Source: Erysipelotrichaceae bacterium | GTDB lineage: Bacteria > Bacillota_I > Bacilli_A > Erysipelotrichales > Erysipelotrichaceae | Assembly: GCA_028723085.1 (NCBI GenBank) | Contig: JAQYFP010000037.1 | Location: forward strand, 1 to 49,225 | Direction: 5' to 3' | DNA: 49,225 nt | Part shown: one piece after another, positions 29,278 through 37,657 of the stretch | Layout of the letters: the number at the start of each line of letters is the position of its first letter | How positions within the stretch are numbered: position 1 is the stretch's first letter | Translations under genes and position numbers: made by a program | Notes under the pieces: generated by a model | What the model saw: the letters and a program-made list of their open reading frames with translations, nothing else | What the model was told of the DNA's origin: nothing | Database searches by the model: none

Positions 29278-30005
29278 AATTTATATATCACTAATGTTAA
29301 GTCATCGGCATTATCTAGTTTTGATAAAAGCGATGCCATATTATTAGGATCCTTTCTTATTTTATGTACGATTTCTTTTTTATTCTTAAACTTAGTCAAT
29401 CCATCACTCGCTAATACAAATAAATCTTTTTGTGTTAATCCATTATTAAATGAATCCATTTCAAGGTTATCTTTTATTTTCGCAGGTATCTCACAAATCG
29501 ATTCTGTTACATAATCCGATCCATAATCATTTTTCTTTAATAAATTTACGGTATGAAATAAAGAAACCTTCATAATTTCTCCATCACCAATTCTTAAAAT
29601 AAACAACTTATTTTCTTGTTTAAAATAAACCGCACCTAATAAAGTCGAGCCATAGGCAATTTCAATAGGAATCTTTTTATCAATATAGTTTTGTGCATAT
29701 TCTCTAGTTCTTGCCCATTCATAAGACGAAACAATATTCTGATTATGAAATTCATCGACTTTTTCTAACCATAAAGGCTGAATTTCACTTTCTTTTTGTT
29801 TCAATTCATCTGGATTACTCGTACAATCTTGATAAACATCAATAAAAGAATCAACGGCAAGTCTTGCTCCAATGTCAGAACGAAAATGAAGATAATGACC
29901 ATGTCCATCCGCAACAGCCATAATCACTTTATCATCTAATTCTAAATATCCACACGCATCTTGGTTTGAACCATGATAGCCTTGTTTTGTATATTGTGAA
30001 ATCAT
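29274..30005 (-). CDS. PP2C-family protein phosphatase
   Basis: NQDACGY, VADGHGH, LASDGLTKF, DNADDLTLVIY. Confidence 0.9.
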   Translation of the reverse strand: MISQYTKQGYHGSNQDACGYLELDDKVIMAVADGHGHYLHFRSDIGARLAVDSFIDVYQDCTSNPDELKQKESEIQPLWLEKVDEFHNQNIVSSYEWARTREYAQNYIDKKIPIEIAYGSTLLGAVYFKQENKLFILRIGDGEIMKVSLFHTVNLLKKNDYGSDYVTESICEIPAKIKDNLEMDSFNNGLTQKDLFVLASDGLTKFKNKKEIVHKIRKDPNNMASLLSKLDNADDLTLVIYKL

Positions 30006-30022
30006 ATATTTATGATAACAGA

Positions 30023-32425
30023 TTATTGAATTGAAATCACTTTATAATCCTTATCTTCTACTACTTTCTTTAATACCTCATTATTTACTTCATTTTCCAT
30101 TGTCACAATAGCTTGTCCTGTTTTAAAAGAAACCTCAACTTGACTTACACCTGAAATAGATTCAAGTGCTTTTTTTACACTGTTTTCACAATGAGGACAC
30201 ATCATTCCTTCAATTTTTAATGTTTTAATCATCGTTTTATTCTCCTTTTCAAATCCTACTTTTTTATAATTTAATCTTAAGGCATTACTTACTACACAAA
30301 AACTAGATACACTCATCATAGCTGCAGCAATCATTGGATTTAATCGTATACTAAATAAACCTGCTGCAAGTGGTATTCCTAATATATTGTAGAAAAATGC
30401 CCAGAATAAGTTTTCATATATATTGGTTAATGTATAACGAGACAATTGAATGGCAGTACATACGTCTAATAATTTAGATCGTACACAAATGACATCGGCA
30501 GCATCCATAGCTATATCAACACCTTGTCCCATGGCCATTCCAATATCAGCTTGGCTAAGCGATACAGCATCATTTATTCCATCTCCTACCATTAATACGT
30601 TTCCTTCTTTTTGAAGGTTTTGTACTATCTTGGCTTTTTGGTCAGGAAGCAATTGATAATAGACTTCATCTATGTTGACTTGTTTAGCTATGGCTTTGGC
30701 ACATAATTCATTGTCTCCTGTCAACATCACAACTTTACATTTCATTTTATGAAGTTGTTCAATAGCTTCTAATGCATCTTCTTTAATTTCATCTTCGATT
30801 CCAATCACTCCAATACATTGTTCATCACAACACACTACCACCGGAGTCATTCCTAACTTTGAAATATCATTAAAATCATCAATGCGAATGAATTGTTGTA
30901 TAAACGAAACACTACCAATCAATACGTTGTGATGATTCATTCTTCCCTTAATGCCATTTCCTGTTAAAGATTCAAAATCAGCTACTTCTAATAATTCCAC
31001 TTGTTGTTCTTTACCCTTTTGAACAATGGCCTTGGCAAGAGGATGTTCACTTAATGCTTCTAAACTCGATGCACAGGATAACACTTGTTCGTTTGTGTAA
31101 TTATTAAATGATTGAATCATACGAACAACAGGTTGTCCTTTCGTAATGGTTCCTGTTTTATCTAAGGCAACGATATTAGTTTTACCGGTTTGTTCTAAAG
31201 CAGTGGAATTTTTAAATAAAATATTATGTTTGGCCCCTACTCCATTTCCTACCATAATTGCCACGGGAGTTGCTAGTCCTAGTGAACATGGACAACTGAT
31301 TACTAATACACTAATCGCTCTTTCTAAAGAATAGCCTACATCTTTTGTGTTCATCATCCATCCAATAAAGGTAATGATGGCAATGGTAATCACACAGGGT
31401 ACAAAGATAGCCGATACTTTATCGGCAATACGTGCAATCGGTGCTTTGGAACTACTGGCTTCTTGTACCATTTGAATGATTTGACTTAAAGTTGTGTCTT
31501 CACCTACTTTAGTTGCTTGACATTGAATAAAACCAGCTTGATTGATTGTAGCCGCATAGACTTTATCGTCTTTTTGTTTATCAACGGGAATGCTTTCTCC
31601 AGTTAAAGAGGATTCATCAATACTACTGGTTCCTGATAAAACGATGCCATCCACGGGTACTTGATATCCTGGTTTTAAAATAAAGGTATCTCCGACTTGA
31701 ATTTGTTCAATATCCACTTCAACTTCTTTATTATTGATTAGTTTTAAAGCAGTTTTGGGTTTTAAATTCATTAAAGCTTGAATAGCGGTAGTTGTCTTTC
31801 CCTTTGATTTTTCTTCTAATAGTTTTCCTACACTAATAAGTACAAGAATCATAGCTGCACTTTCAAAATATAAATCATGAGACAATACCATGGCTTCTTG
31901 TATATCGACCAAAGGCATTTTTAATACTAAATAGGTACTATATATATAACTTGATAAAGATCCAAGGGATACCAATGTATCCATATTCATGGATTTATGA
32001 ATTACTCCTTTAAAGCCATTAATAAAGAAACGTTGATGAATAATCATTACAATACTAGCCAACAACATTTCCACAATGGAACGTGAAATAGGGTTATGTA
32101 AGAAATAAGGTAAAGGCCAATTCCACATTTTGTGTCCCATCGATATATACATCAACAAGATTAAAACAACAATTGAACAAATCAATCGAATAGTCATAGA
32201 ATGATCTTGTGTTTTTCTTTCTTGTTTTTGTCCCTGAACACTGGCTTGATATCCCGCTTTTTCTACTGCCTTAATGACTTCTTGAGACGATACCGTTCCT
32301 TCTACAACCATTGAATTCGTCAATAAAGAAACACTACAAGAAGTGACTCCATCCAAACTATTCACTGCCTTTTCCACGTGACTTTGACAAGCAGCACAGC
32401 TCATGCCTTTCACATCGTATTTCAT
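30023..32425 (-). CDS. copA: copper-translocating P-type ATPase with N- and C-terminal HMA domains
   Basis: SCPCSLGLATP, DKTGTITKG, GDGINDAVSL; HMA motifs MSCAACQSHVEKA and MMCPHCENSVKKA. Confidence 0.96.
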   Translation of the reverse strand: MKYDVKGMSCAACQSHVEKAVNSLDGVTSCSVSLLTNSMVVEGTVSSQEVIKAVEKAGYQASVQGQKQERKTQDHSMTIRLICSIVVLILLMYISMGHKMWNWPLPYFLHNPISRSIVEMLLASIVMIIHQRFFINGFKGVIHKSMNMDTLVSLGSLSSYIYSTYLVLKMPLVDIQEAMVLSHDLYFESAAMILVLISVGKLLEEKSKGKTTTAIQALMNLKPKTALKLINNKEVEVDIEQIQVGDTFILKPGYQVPVDGIVLSGTSSIDESSLTGESIPVDKQKDDKVYAATINQAGFIQCQATKVGEDTTLSQIIQMVQEASSSKAPIARIADKVSAIFVPCVITIAIITFIGWMMNTKDVGYSLERAISVLVISCPCSLGLATPVAIMVGNGVGAKHNILFKNSTALEQTGKTNIVALDKTGTITKGQPVVRMIQSFNNYTNEQVLSCASSLEALSEHPLAKAIVQKGKEQQVELLEVADFESLTGNGIKGRMNHHNVLIGSVSFIQQFIRIDDFNDISKLGMTPVVVCCDEQCIGVIGIEDEIKEDALEAIEQLHKMKCKVVMLTGDNELCAKAIAKQVNIDEVYYQLLPDQKAKIVQNLQKEGNVLMVGDGINDAVSLSQADIGMAMGQGVDIAMDAADVICVRSKLLDVCTAIQLSRYTLTNIYENLFWAFFYNILGIPLAAGLFSIRLNPMIAAAMMSVSSFCVVSNALRLNYKKVGFEKENKTMIKTLKIEGMMCPHCENSVKKALESISGVSQVEVSFKTGQAIVTMENEVNNEVLKKVVEDKDYKVISIQ

Positions 32426-32703
32426 TATTTTAGCCTCTTCATTAAAGCTATAACTTCATCCATATTGGTTTTATCATTCTTTACATCATCCACTACACAA
32501 GTTTCTAAGTGTTCTTGTAGAATAATGTATCCTAAATTTTCAAGTGCTGTTTCAATGGCCGATATTTGAATAAGTACATCTCCACAATAACGATTCTCAT
32601 CAATCATTTTTTCGACTCCATTTATTTGACCAGCAATGCGATGTAATCTATTTTTAAGATTCTTTACATCTCTTCTTGGTTCTTTTTTACATTTACATTC
32701 CAT
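32425..32703 (-). CDS. csoR: CsoR-type copper-sensing repressor
   Basis: LKNRLHRIAGQINGVEKMIDENRYCGDVLIQISAIE; conserved Cys/His. Confidence 0.94.
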   Translation of the reverse strand: MECKCKKEPRRDVKNLKNRLHRIAGQINGVEKMIDENRYCGDVLIQISAIETALENLGYIILQEHLETCVVDDVKNDKTNMDEVIALMKRLK

Positions 32704-32725
32704 ATGTTTACCTCCAGAACAATAA

Positions 32726-32744
32726 TATACCCCATAAGGGTATA
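32726..32744. promoter_or_regulatory. CsoR operator
   Basis: TATACCC-CATAA-GGGTATA upstream of csoR. Confidence 0.8.
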
Positions 32745-32775
32745 AAGTAAAGTATAAAGATTCAAAAAATGTAAA

Positions 32776-32835
32776 AAGGTGACTGATAGGGTGACTGATA
32801 AGGTTACAGATAAGGTAACAGAAAAGGTTACAGAA
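32776..32835 (+). repeat. five tandem 12-bp degenerate repeats
   Basis: AAGGTGACTGAT AGGGTGACTGAT AAGGTTACAGAT AAGGTAACAGAA AAGGTTACAGAA; plus frame reads KVTDRVTDKVTDKVTEKVTE. Confidence 0.9.
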
Positions 32836-32862
32836 AAAGAGGATCGTTGAAATCCTCTTTTT
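32834..32862. terminator. bidirectional terminator
   Basis: AAAAAGAGGAT-cgttgaa-ATCCTCTTTTT. Confidence 0.75.
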
Positions 32863-33343
32863 ATTGATAATGGTCTTTTTCTTTTATAATTTGTTTTAAG
32901 CGATAATTTTTATCTAAATAATTTTCATCTAAATGATTCATTTCTAATAAACTATGAATACACCATTCAGGGTCTTGGGTATGAAATGAATAATAAACAT
33001 TATTCATTTGTTTATAGTGAAAGACACTCATGACAAAGTGCGTTGATTCTTCTCTAGTATAAGCAATATATCTATACATATATCCAATCCAATATAAAGA
33101 AGCTCTTGAAAACTTTTCTGTTCCATAATTGCTTTGTCCAAATTGTTCCACAATACTATTGATTCCTTCATCTACATCCAACGACAAAGAAAAACTTTGA
33201 TTTCTATCTAAAATTTCAAGTAAATCCGAATGAAGAAAACGTCTCATAAAAACAGCTGTTGAACAGTTTAAATCATAAGACTTTTCAAATATTTTTCCTT
33301 GATAATCCGCAAGCAATAATCCATTATGATCAAATTCTTTCAT
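32861..33343 (-). CDS. hypothetical protein, partner of HTH-DUF3990 gene
   Basis: 160 aa, start overlaps the upstream stop by 4 nt. Confidence 0.8.
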   Translation of the reverse strand: MKEFDHNGLLLADYQGKIFEKSYDLNCSTAVFMRRFLHSDLLEILDRNQSFSLSLDVDEGINSIVEQFGQSNYGTEKFSRASLYWIGYMYRYIAYTREESTHFVMSVFHYKQMNNVYYSFHTQDPEWCIHSLLEMNHLDENYLDKNYRLKQIIKEKDHYQ

Positions 33344-34191
33344 TTTAGTATTTCCTCTATATATAAACCACTTCTAAATTCTCTTTTGGCTAATTTTAAC
33401 TTTGTATCAATTTCATAGCTTCTTTCTTTCAATGTCTCTATACATTGATCTCGTTCTGGATTTGATAGATAATAACGTTCTACAGGTATCAAGTTACTTA
33501 ATGCTTTTTCTGTTCGAAAAACATATTGACACCCTAACTTAGAAGCAGACAATGAGTGAAGCGCAACATCGGCATTAATTTCTCCATCTGTAAACTGAGA
33601 CATAATGTAAAACATTTTATTATCCGCAATGGGAGCAATAACAACATCACTTTCTTCTATTTCTTTAATAATTTTGTATATTCTGGAATTGTTTTCATAT
33701 TCCTTTAATTGTCCTCGATAAAAACAAATAGCTAACATCCATTCCATATCACACTGAAATTTTTTAATTTTTAAATTATCTAATGTATATCGAAATGAAT
33801 AAACAGATGAATCTCTTGTTTCACAAACAAAAGAAAGAGCCTGGATATAGTTTTCTCCTAAATAAAATCCTTTACCAAAGTCACAGTTTTTTCTTGCCCC
33901 TTCAATAGAAATTTCTGACAATCCTTTTTTAGACCCATGAAATAAAACATTATGATATTTTTCTTTAATAAATTCTTCTTTAACACGATTCATTCTATAC
34001 TTATTTTTATATAAGTAAGCATAAAACTTCTCATAAATATCAATTCTCGTTTTTTTCCCTTCTAAAATCTCATCTAAAGTCTTTCTTGATATATTTGTCT
34101 TCTTCGATAATTCAAGAACATTCATTTTTTCTGATTCTAGTATGAAATTCAAATCATCTTTTAGATTGTAATCACAATTTATTTTCAACAT
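33340..34191 (-). CDS. HTH plus DUF3990 (ADP-ribosyltransferase-like) protein
   Basis: N-terminal HTH (VLELSKKTNISRKTLDEILEGKK), then LFHGSKKGLSE...DFGKGFYLGENYIQAL...DVVIAPIADNKMF...QYVFRTEKAL. Confidence 0.82.
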   Translation of the reverse strand: MLKINCDYNLKDDLNFILESEKMNVLELSKKTNISRKTLDEILEGKKTRIDIYEKFYAYLYKNKYRMNRVKEEFIKEKYHNVLFHGSKKGLSEISIEGARKNCDFGKGFYLGENYIQALSFVCETRDSSVYSFRYTLDNLKIKKFQCDMEWMLAICFYRGQLKEYENNSRIYKIIKEIEESDVVIAPIADNKMFYIMSQFTDGEINADVALHSLSASKLGCQYVFRTEKALSNLIPVERYYLSNPERDQCIETLKERSYEIDTKLKLAKREFRSGLYIEEILK

Positions 34192-34219
34192 AGACAATCC
34201 CCTTTACTAGTATCATTAT

Positions 34220-34250
34220 AACTTATTTGTATATTTTATACAAACAAGTT
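34220..34250. promoter_or_regulatory. long palindrome over promoter of HTH-DUF3990 operon
   Basis: AACTTATTTGTATA-TTT-TATACAAACAAGTT; minus-strand promoter TTGTAT-(17)-TATAAT overlaps it. Confidence 0.7.
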
Positions 34251-35610
34251 ACATAGCTTGAATTGTTTTCTTGTTTACGTTTCTCATAAAGAACAAAGAA
34301 ATAAGTAAAGATAGTGTTTCACTCATAATAAAGGTATACCATATGATATTGATATTTGATCCATTTAATACCATTTGTACAAAAATATAAGCAACTGGTA
34401 TCACAAATAATAATTGACGACAAATTGATACAATTAAAGATTCCAATCCTTTATTTAATGCTTGGAAAATTCCTTGTAAGGCAATATTAGCTCCGGCAAA
34501 GATAAAGCTTAATGAAACAATACGAATGGCATTCACACATAAATCTTGTGTTTGATTGGATAAACCAAATAATGTTGCGATAGGATTGGCAAATACTTCT
34601 AAACAAATTAGTCCTACTAACATAATGACTAACGTATAAATCATTCCATATTTAATTCCTTCTTGTACTCTTTGTTTATTGTTCATACCATGGTTAAAAC
34701 TAATGATAGGAGTAATGGCATCTCTTAGACCAAATGCTGCGAATAAAATAAATTGTTGGATTTTATAATACAATCCATATGCTGTGACAACATTTTCTCC
34801 AATTTGAATAAAAATAATATTTAAAAAGTATGTCATAAAAGACATTAAAGCTTGTCCAATGATAGCAGGTATTCCAATCGTATAAATATTAGAAATAATC
34901 ATTATATTCGGTTTACAATAATGTATTTTATTTTCAATTTCTTTATTGTATTTGATATGAAAGAATAAACCAACTAGAAAAGACGCCACTTGTCCAATAA
35001 TCGTAGCCCAAGCTGCCCCTTGTACTCCCATATTGAATGCATAAATAAAAATTGGATCTAAAATAATATTTACAATGGCTCCACTTACTTGTGCAATTGT
35101 TGAATAAAAAGATTTTCCTGTAGCTTGTAGAATTTTTTCAAATAAAGAGAAATACACAATTCCAAACGATAACCCACAACAAATCATTAAATAATCAATA
35201 GCCATTTTACTAATTTGGGAATTTTGTGTTTGTGAAGCAATGTAAGGCTTGATTCCAAAAATTGTAAATAATACAAATAATACATAAATAATTAATCCTA
35301 AAAATAAAGCATTCCCAGAAGTTTGATTCACTTTTTCTTTATCGTTTTGTCCTAAACTCTTTGACAATAGTGCATTCACCCCGACTCCTGTTCCAATTGA
35401 TATAGCTACCATCAACATTTGTACAGGAAAAGCGATTGTTAGTGCATTTAAAGCGAGTTCTCCACTTCCTGGAATATTAGATACAAAGGCTGAATCGACA
35501 ATATTGTATAGCGCTTGAAGCATCATCGATAGAATAATAGGAATTCCCATATTCAACATTAATTTATTGATTGGCTGCGTTGCCATCTTGTTTTGTGATA
35601 AATTTTCCAT
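34249..35610 (-). CDS. MATE-family efflux transporter
   Basis: 12-TM MATE-like sequence; ATG at 35610 after AAGGGAGG. Confidence 0.94.
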   Translation of the reverse strand: MENLSQNKMATQPINKLMLNMGIPIILSMMLQALYNIVDSAFVSNIPGSGELALNALTIAFPVQMLMVAISIGTGVGVNALLSKSLGQNDKEKVNQTSGNALFLGLIIYVLFVLFTIFGIKPYIASQTQNSQISKMAIDYLMICCGLSFGIVYFSLFEKILQATGKSFYSTIAQVSGAIVNIILDPIFIYAFNMGVQGAAWATIIGQVASFLVGLFFHIKYNKEIENKIHYCKPNIMIISNIYTIGIPAIIGQALMSFMTYFLNIIFIQIGENVVTAYGLYYKIQQFILFAAFGLRDAITPIISFNHGMNNKQRVQEGIKYGMIYTLVIMLVGLICLEVFANPIATLFGLSNQTQDLCVNAIRIVSLSFIFAGANIALQGIFQALNKGLESLIVSICRQLLFVIPVAYIFVQMVLNGSNINIIWYTFIMSETLSLLISLFFMRNVNKKTIQAM

Positions 35611-35629
35611 TTTTTCCTCCCTTAACCAC

Positions 35630-35662
35630 AAAAAAACGTGTAACCTGGTCTCAGATTACACG
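35630..35662 (-). terminator. terminator in MATE 5' leader (attenuator)
   Basis: CGTGTAATCTG-AGAC-CAGGTTACACG then TTTTTTT on the minus strand, 20 nt upstream of the MATE ATG. Confidence 0.8.
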
Positions 35663-35689
35663 CACATTTGCTGGATTTACATCTCCCAT
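35651..35689 (-). promoter_or_regulatory. 12-codon upstream ORF in MATE leader
   Basis: ATG GGA GAT GTA AAT CCA GCA AAT GTG CGT GTA ATC TGA (MGDVNPANVRVI*), stop inside the terminator hairpin. Confidence 0.45.
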
Positions 35690-35702
35690 TTAAGGCGTTT
35701 GT

Positions 35703-35708
35703 ATTATA
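35703..35708 (-). promoter_or_regulatory. -10 element of MATE promoter
   Basis: TATAAT on the minus strand, 13 nt before the uORF ATG. Confidence 0.55.
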
Positions 35709-35735
35709 CCAAAAAACAATTTTTTTAGTAAGTTT

Positions 35736-35794
35736 TTAACTTTAAAATTTTAATTTAACTTTTTAAAAGTTAAATTGCAATTTATTAAAGTTAA
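35736..35794. repeat. nested symmetric array of TTAACTTT/AAAGTTAA half-sites
   Basis: TTAACTTT at 35736 and 35755; AAAGTTAA at 35766 and 35787. Confidence 0.8.
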
Positions 35795-35810
35795 AATAAA
35801 AAAGATGCCA

Positions 35811-36830
35811 TTACTGACATCTAACCATATCACGAGTAATTTCTTTTAAACTACTTGCTCCACACATTTCCATGGCATCTTTTAATTCACTTGCGAGTTT
35901 ATCCACATAGACTTGAATTCCTTGTTCTTGGGCTCCATAAATCATATTCACAAAAGGACGACAAATTAATACTCCATCCGCTCCTAGTGCTAATGCTTTA
36001 AATACATCTTGTCCTGTGCGAATACCACCATCAACGAATACTTTCATAGACCCATCTACAGCTTGTACGATTTCTTCTAATACTTGTGCTGTAGCTGGAG
36101 TTCCATCTAAAACTCTTCCCCCGTGATTAGAGACCACAATAGCACTTGCTCCGGCTTCTTTGGCTTTTAAGGCTCCTTTTACGGTCATGATACCCTTAAC
36201 AATAAAAGGAACCGGTGTTTGATCAATGATTTCTTTTAATTCTTCAACCGTTTTTCTTCCTGCAGGAGGATTGGCATTTTTTAAGAATGCTAGCCCCGAT
36301 GCATCAATGTCCATAGCAATGGCAATGGAATTCGAATTAAGGGCATATTGAAGCTTTTCAAAGTATGTATCTTTATGCCAAGGTTTAATTGTTGGAATTC
36401 CCATTCCGCCATTTTCTTTGATTATTTGACAAGAATTAACCATGATATCGGGATTTACACCATCTCCGGTAAAACCTAAAATTCCAGCTTCTTTACAGCC
36501 TTTAATTAAGACTTTATTGTAGCTGACATCGTTATAAGAATCACCATAGTGATTATTTACTGCTCCTACAGGACCAGCAAAAATAGGATATTTAAACGTA
36601 TGTCCAAATACTTCAAACGTTGTGTCAACTGTTTTGTTTTCGCATAACGTATCCATATTTAAATAAATATCTTGCCACGCATCGTAATTGCGCATAGCTA
36701 CTGTACCTGAACCCTTTGCCCCAGGTCCAGGAATTCTATTTCCACATGCTTTTCCATTACAAACGGGACATGATTTACATACATTTCCCATGTAAGGACG
36801 ACTTTGATCTAAGATTTCGTTGTAATTCAT
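35811..36830 (-). CDS. FMN-dependent alpha-hydroxy-acid oxidizing protein
   Basis: VSNHGGRVLDGTPAT, VFVDGGIRTGQDVFKALALGAD; N-terminal Cys cluster. Confidence 0.9.
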   Translation of the reverse strand: MNYNEILDQSRPYMGNVCKSCPVCNGKACGNRIPGPGAKGSGTVAMRNYDAWQDIYLNMDTLCENKTVDTTFEVFGHTFKYPIFAGPVGAVNNHYGDSYNDVSYNKVLIKGCKEAGILGFTGDGVNPDIMVNSCQIIKENGGMGIPTIKPWHKDTYFEKLQYALNSNSIAIAMDIDASGLAFLKNANPPAGRKTVEELKEIIDQTPVPFIVKGIMTVKGALKAKEAGASAIVVSNHGGRVLDGTPATAQVLEEIVQAVDGSMKVFVDGGIRTGQDVFKALALGADGVLICRPFVNMIYGAQEQGIQVYVDKLASELKDAMEMCGASSLKEITRDMVRCQ

Positions 36831-37645
36831 AGTCCTTGTTCCTTCACGAAAGAATAGATGTCATCTTCTTTTTCAATGTCTTTTTCACTAATGGTTCCAA
36901 CAGGTGAAGTATACATAATAAATTCTTCGTTTCCATCTAATTCAAACAAAGGATCACAAACATTATTGTCATAAGCTGCAACTCCACATGTACCAATTTT
37001 TAAAGCTGTACAAGCTAAATATAAGTTTTCTCCTACATGGCCAACATCAATTGTCAATGGACGATGGGCATTGATTCCATAGCGCCATTCATTGCGATAA
37101 CACACAATAGACCAATAGAACACAACCGAAGCTTTCTTAGCCCATGCTTGTCCACATAAAGAGTCATTAATTACATTTTCAATGTCTTCAATTTCTCCTA
37201 AGTATTCTAATTTATGTCCCATAGGAAGATAATGATATTTTCCTGGTTTTAATCCTTCTACTTTACGAACTACTAAATATGTTTCAAATCCATGTCTTGC
37301 CCCACCAGATGGAACCGTACGAATAGTCGCATAGCTTTTTCCACGAATGGATTTGATTCCTTGCGTTGCCCATAATAAATAAGACAACTGTAAAAGTGTT
37401 AACGATTCATCAGTATAAATACGATTGCTTTTTCTTGTATTGATTACACTTCTAAAGTCATTGTTCATATCTAAGTTTTCAAAATCAGTAGGAAGATCAA
37501 TGGCTTCTTGTCGCATTGGTGCTTTTACTAGTGGTGGTTGCGGCATTTTTTTCATTTGATCCGAAACAAATTCTTCACCACTGGCATCATAATGAAGAAA
37601 ATCACGACCTTTTTTAATTAATTCAGCTTGTAGTTTTTCATCCAT
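36827..37645 (-). CDS. SagB/ThcOx-type nitroreductase-fold dehydrogenase
   Basis: RKSNRIYTDESLTLLQLSYLLWATQG...TVPSGGARHGFETYLVV...DVGHVGENLYLA. Confidence 0.88.
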   Translation of the reverse strand: MDEKLQAELIKKGRDFLHYDASGEEFVSDQMKKMPQPPLVKAPMRQEAIDLPTDFENLDMNNDFRSVINTRKSNRIYTDESLTLLQLSYLLWATQGIKSIRGKSYATIRTVPSGGARHGFETYLVVRKVEGLKPGKYHYLPMGHKLEYLGEIEDIENVINDSLCGQAWAKKASVVFYWSIVCYRNEWRYGINAHRPLTIDVGHVGENLYLACTALKIGTCGVAAYDNNVCDPLFELDGNEEFIMYTSPVGTISEKDIEKEDDIYSFVKEQGL

Positions 37646-37657
37646 ACTCTTGTCTCC

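Noticed and set aside
32776-32835. Possible CRISPR or direct-repeat array
   Set aside because: Units are contiguous 12-mers with no spacers, no cas genes, and codon-like periodicity.
35640-35700. Assignment of the MATE leader to a known riboswitch class (TPP, preQ1, purine, guanidine)
   Set aside because: CTGAGA recalls TPP RNAs, but the other conserved TPP blocks are missing and the leader is too short; no known class matched by eye.
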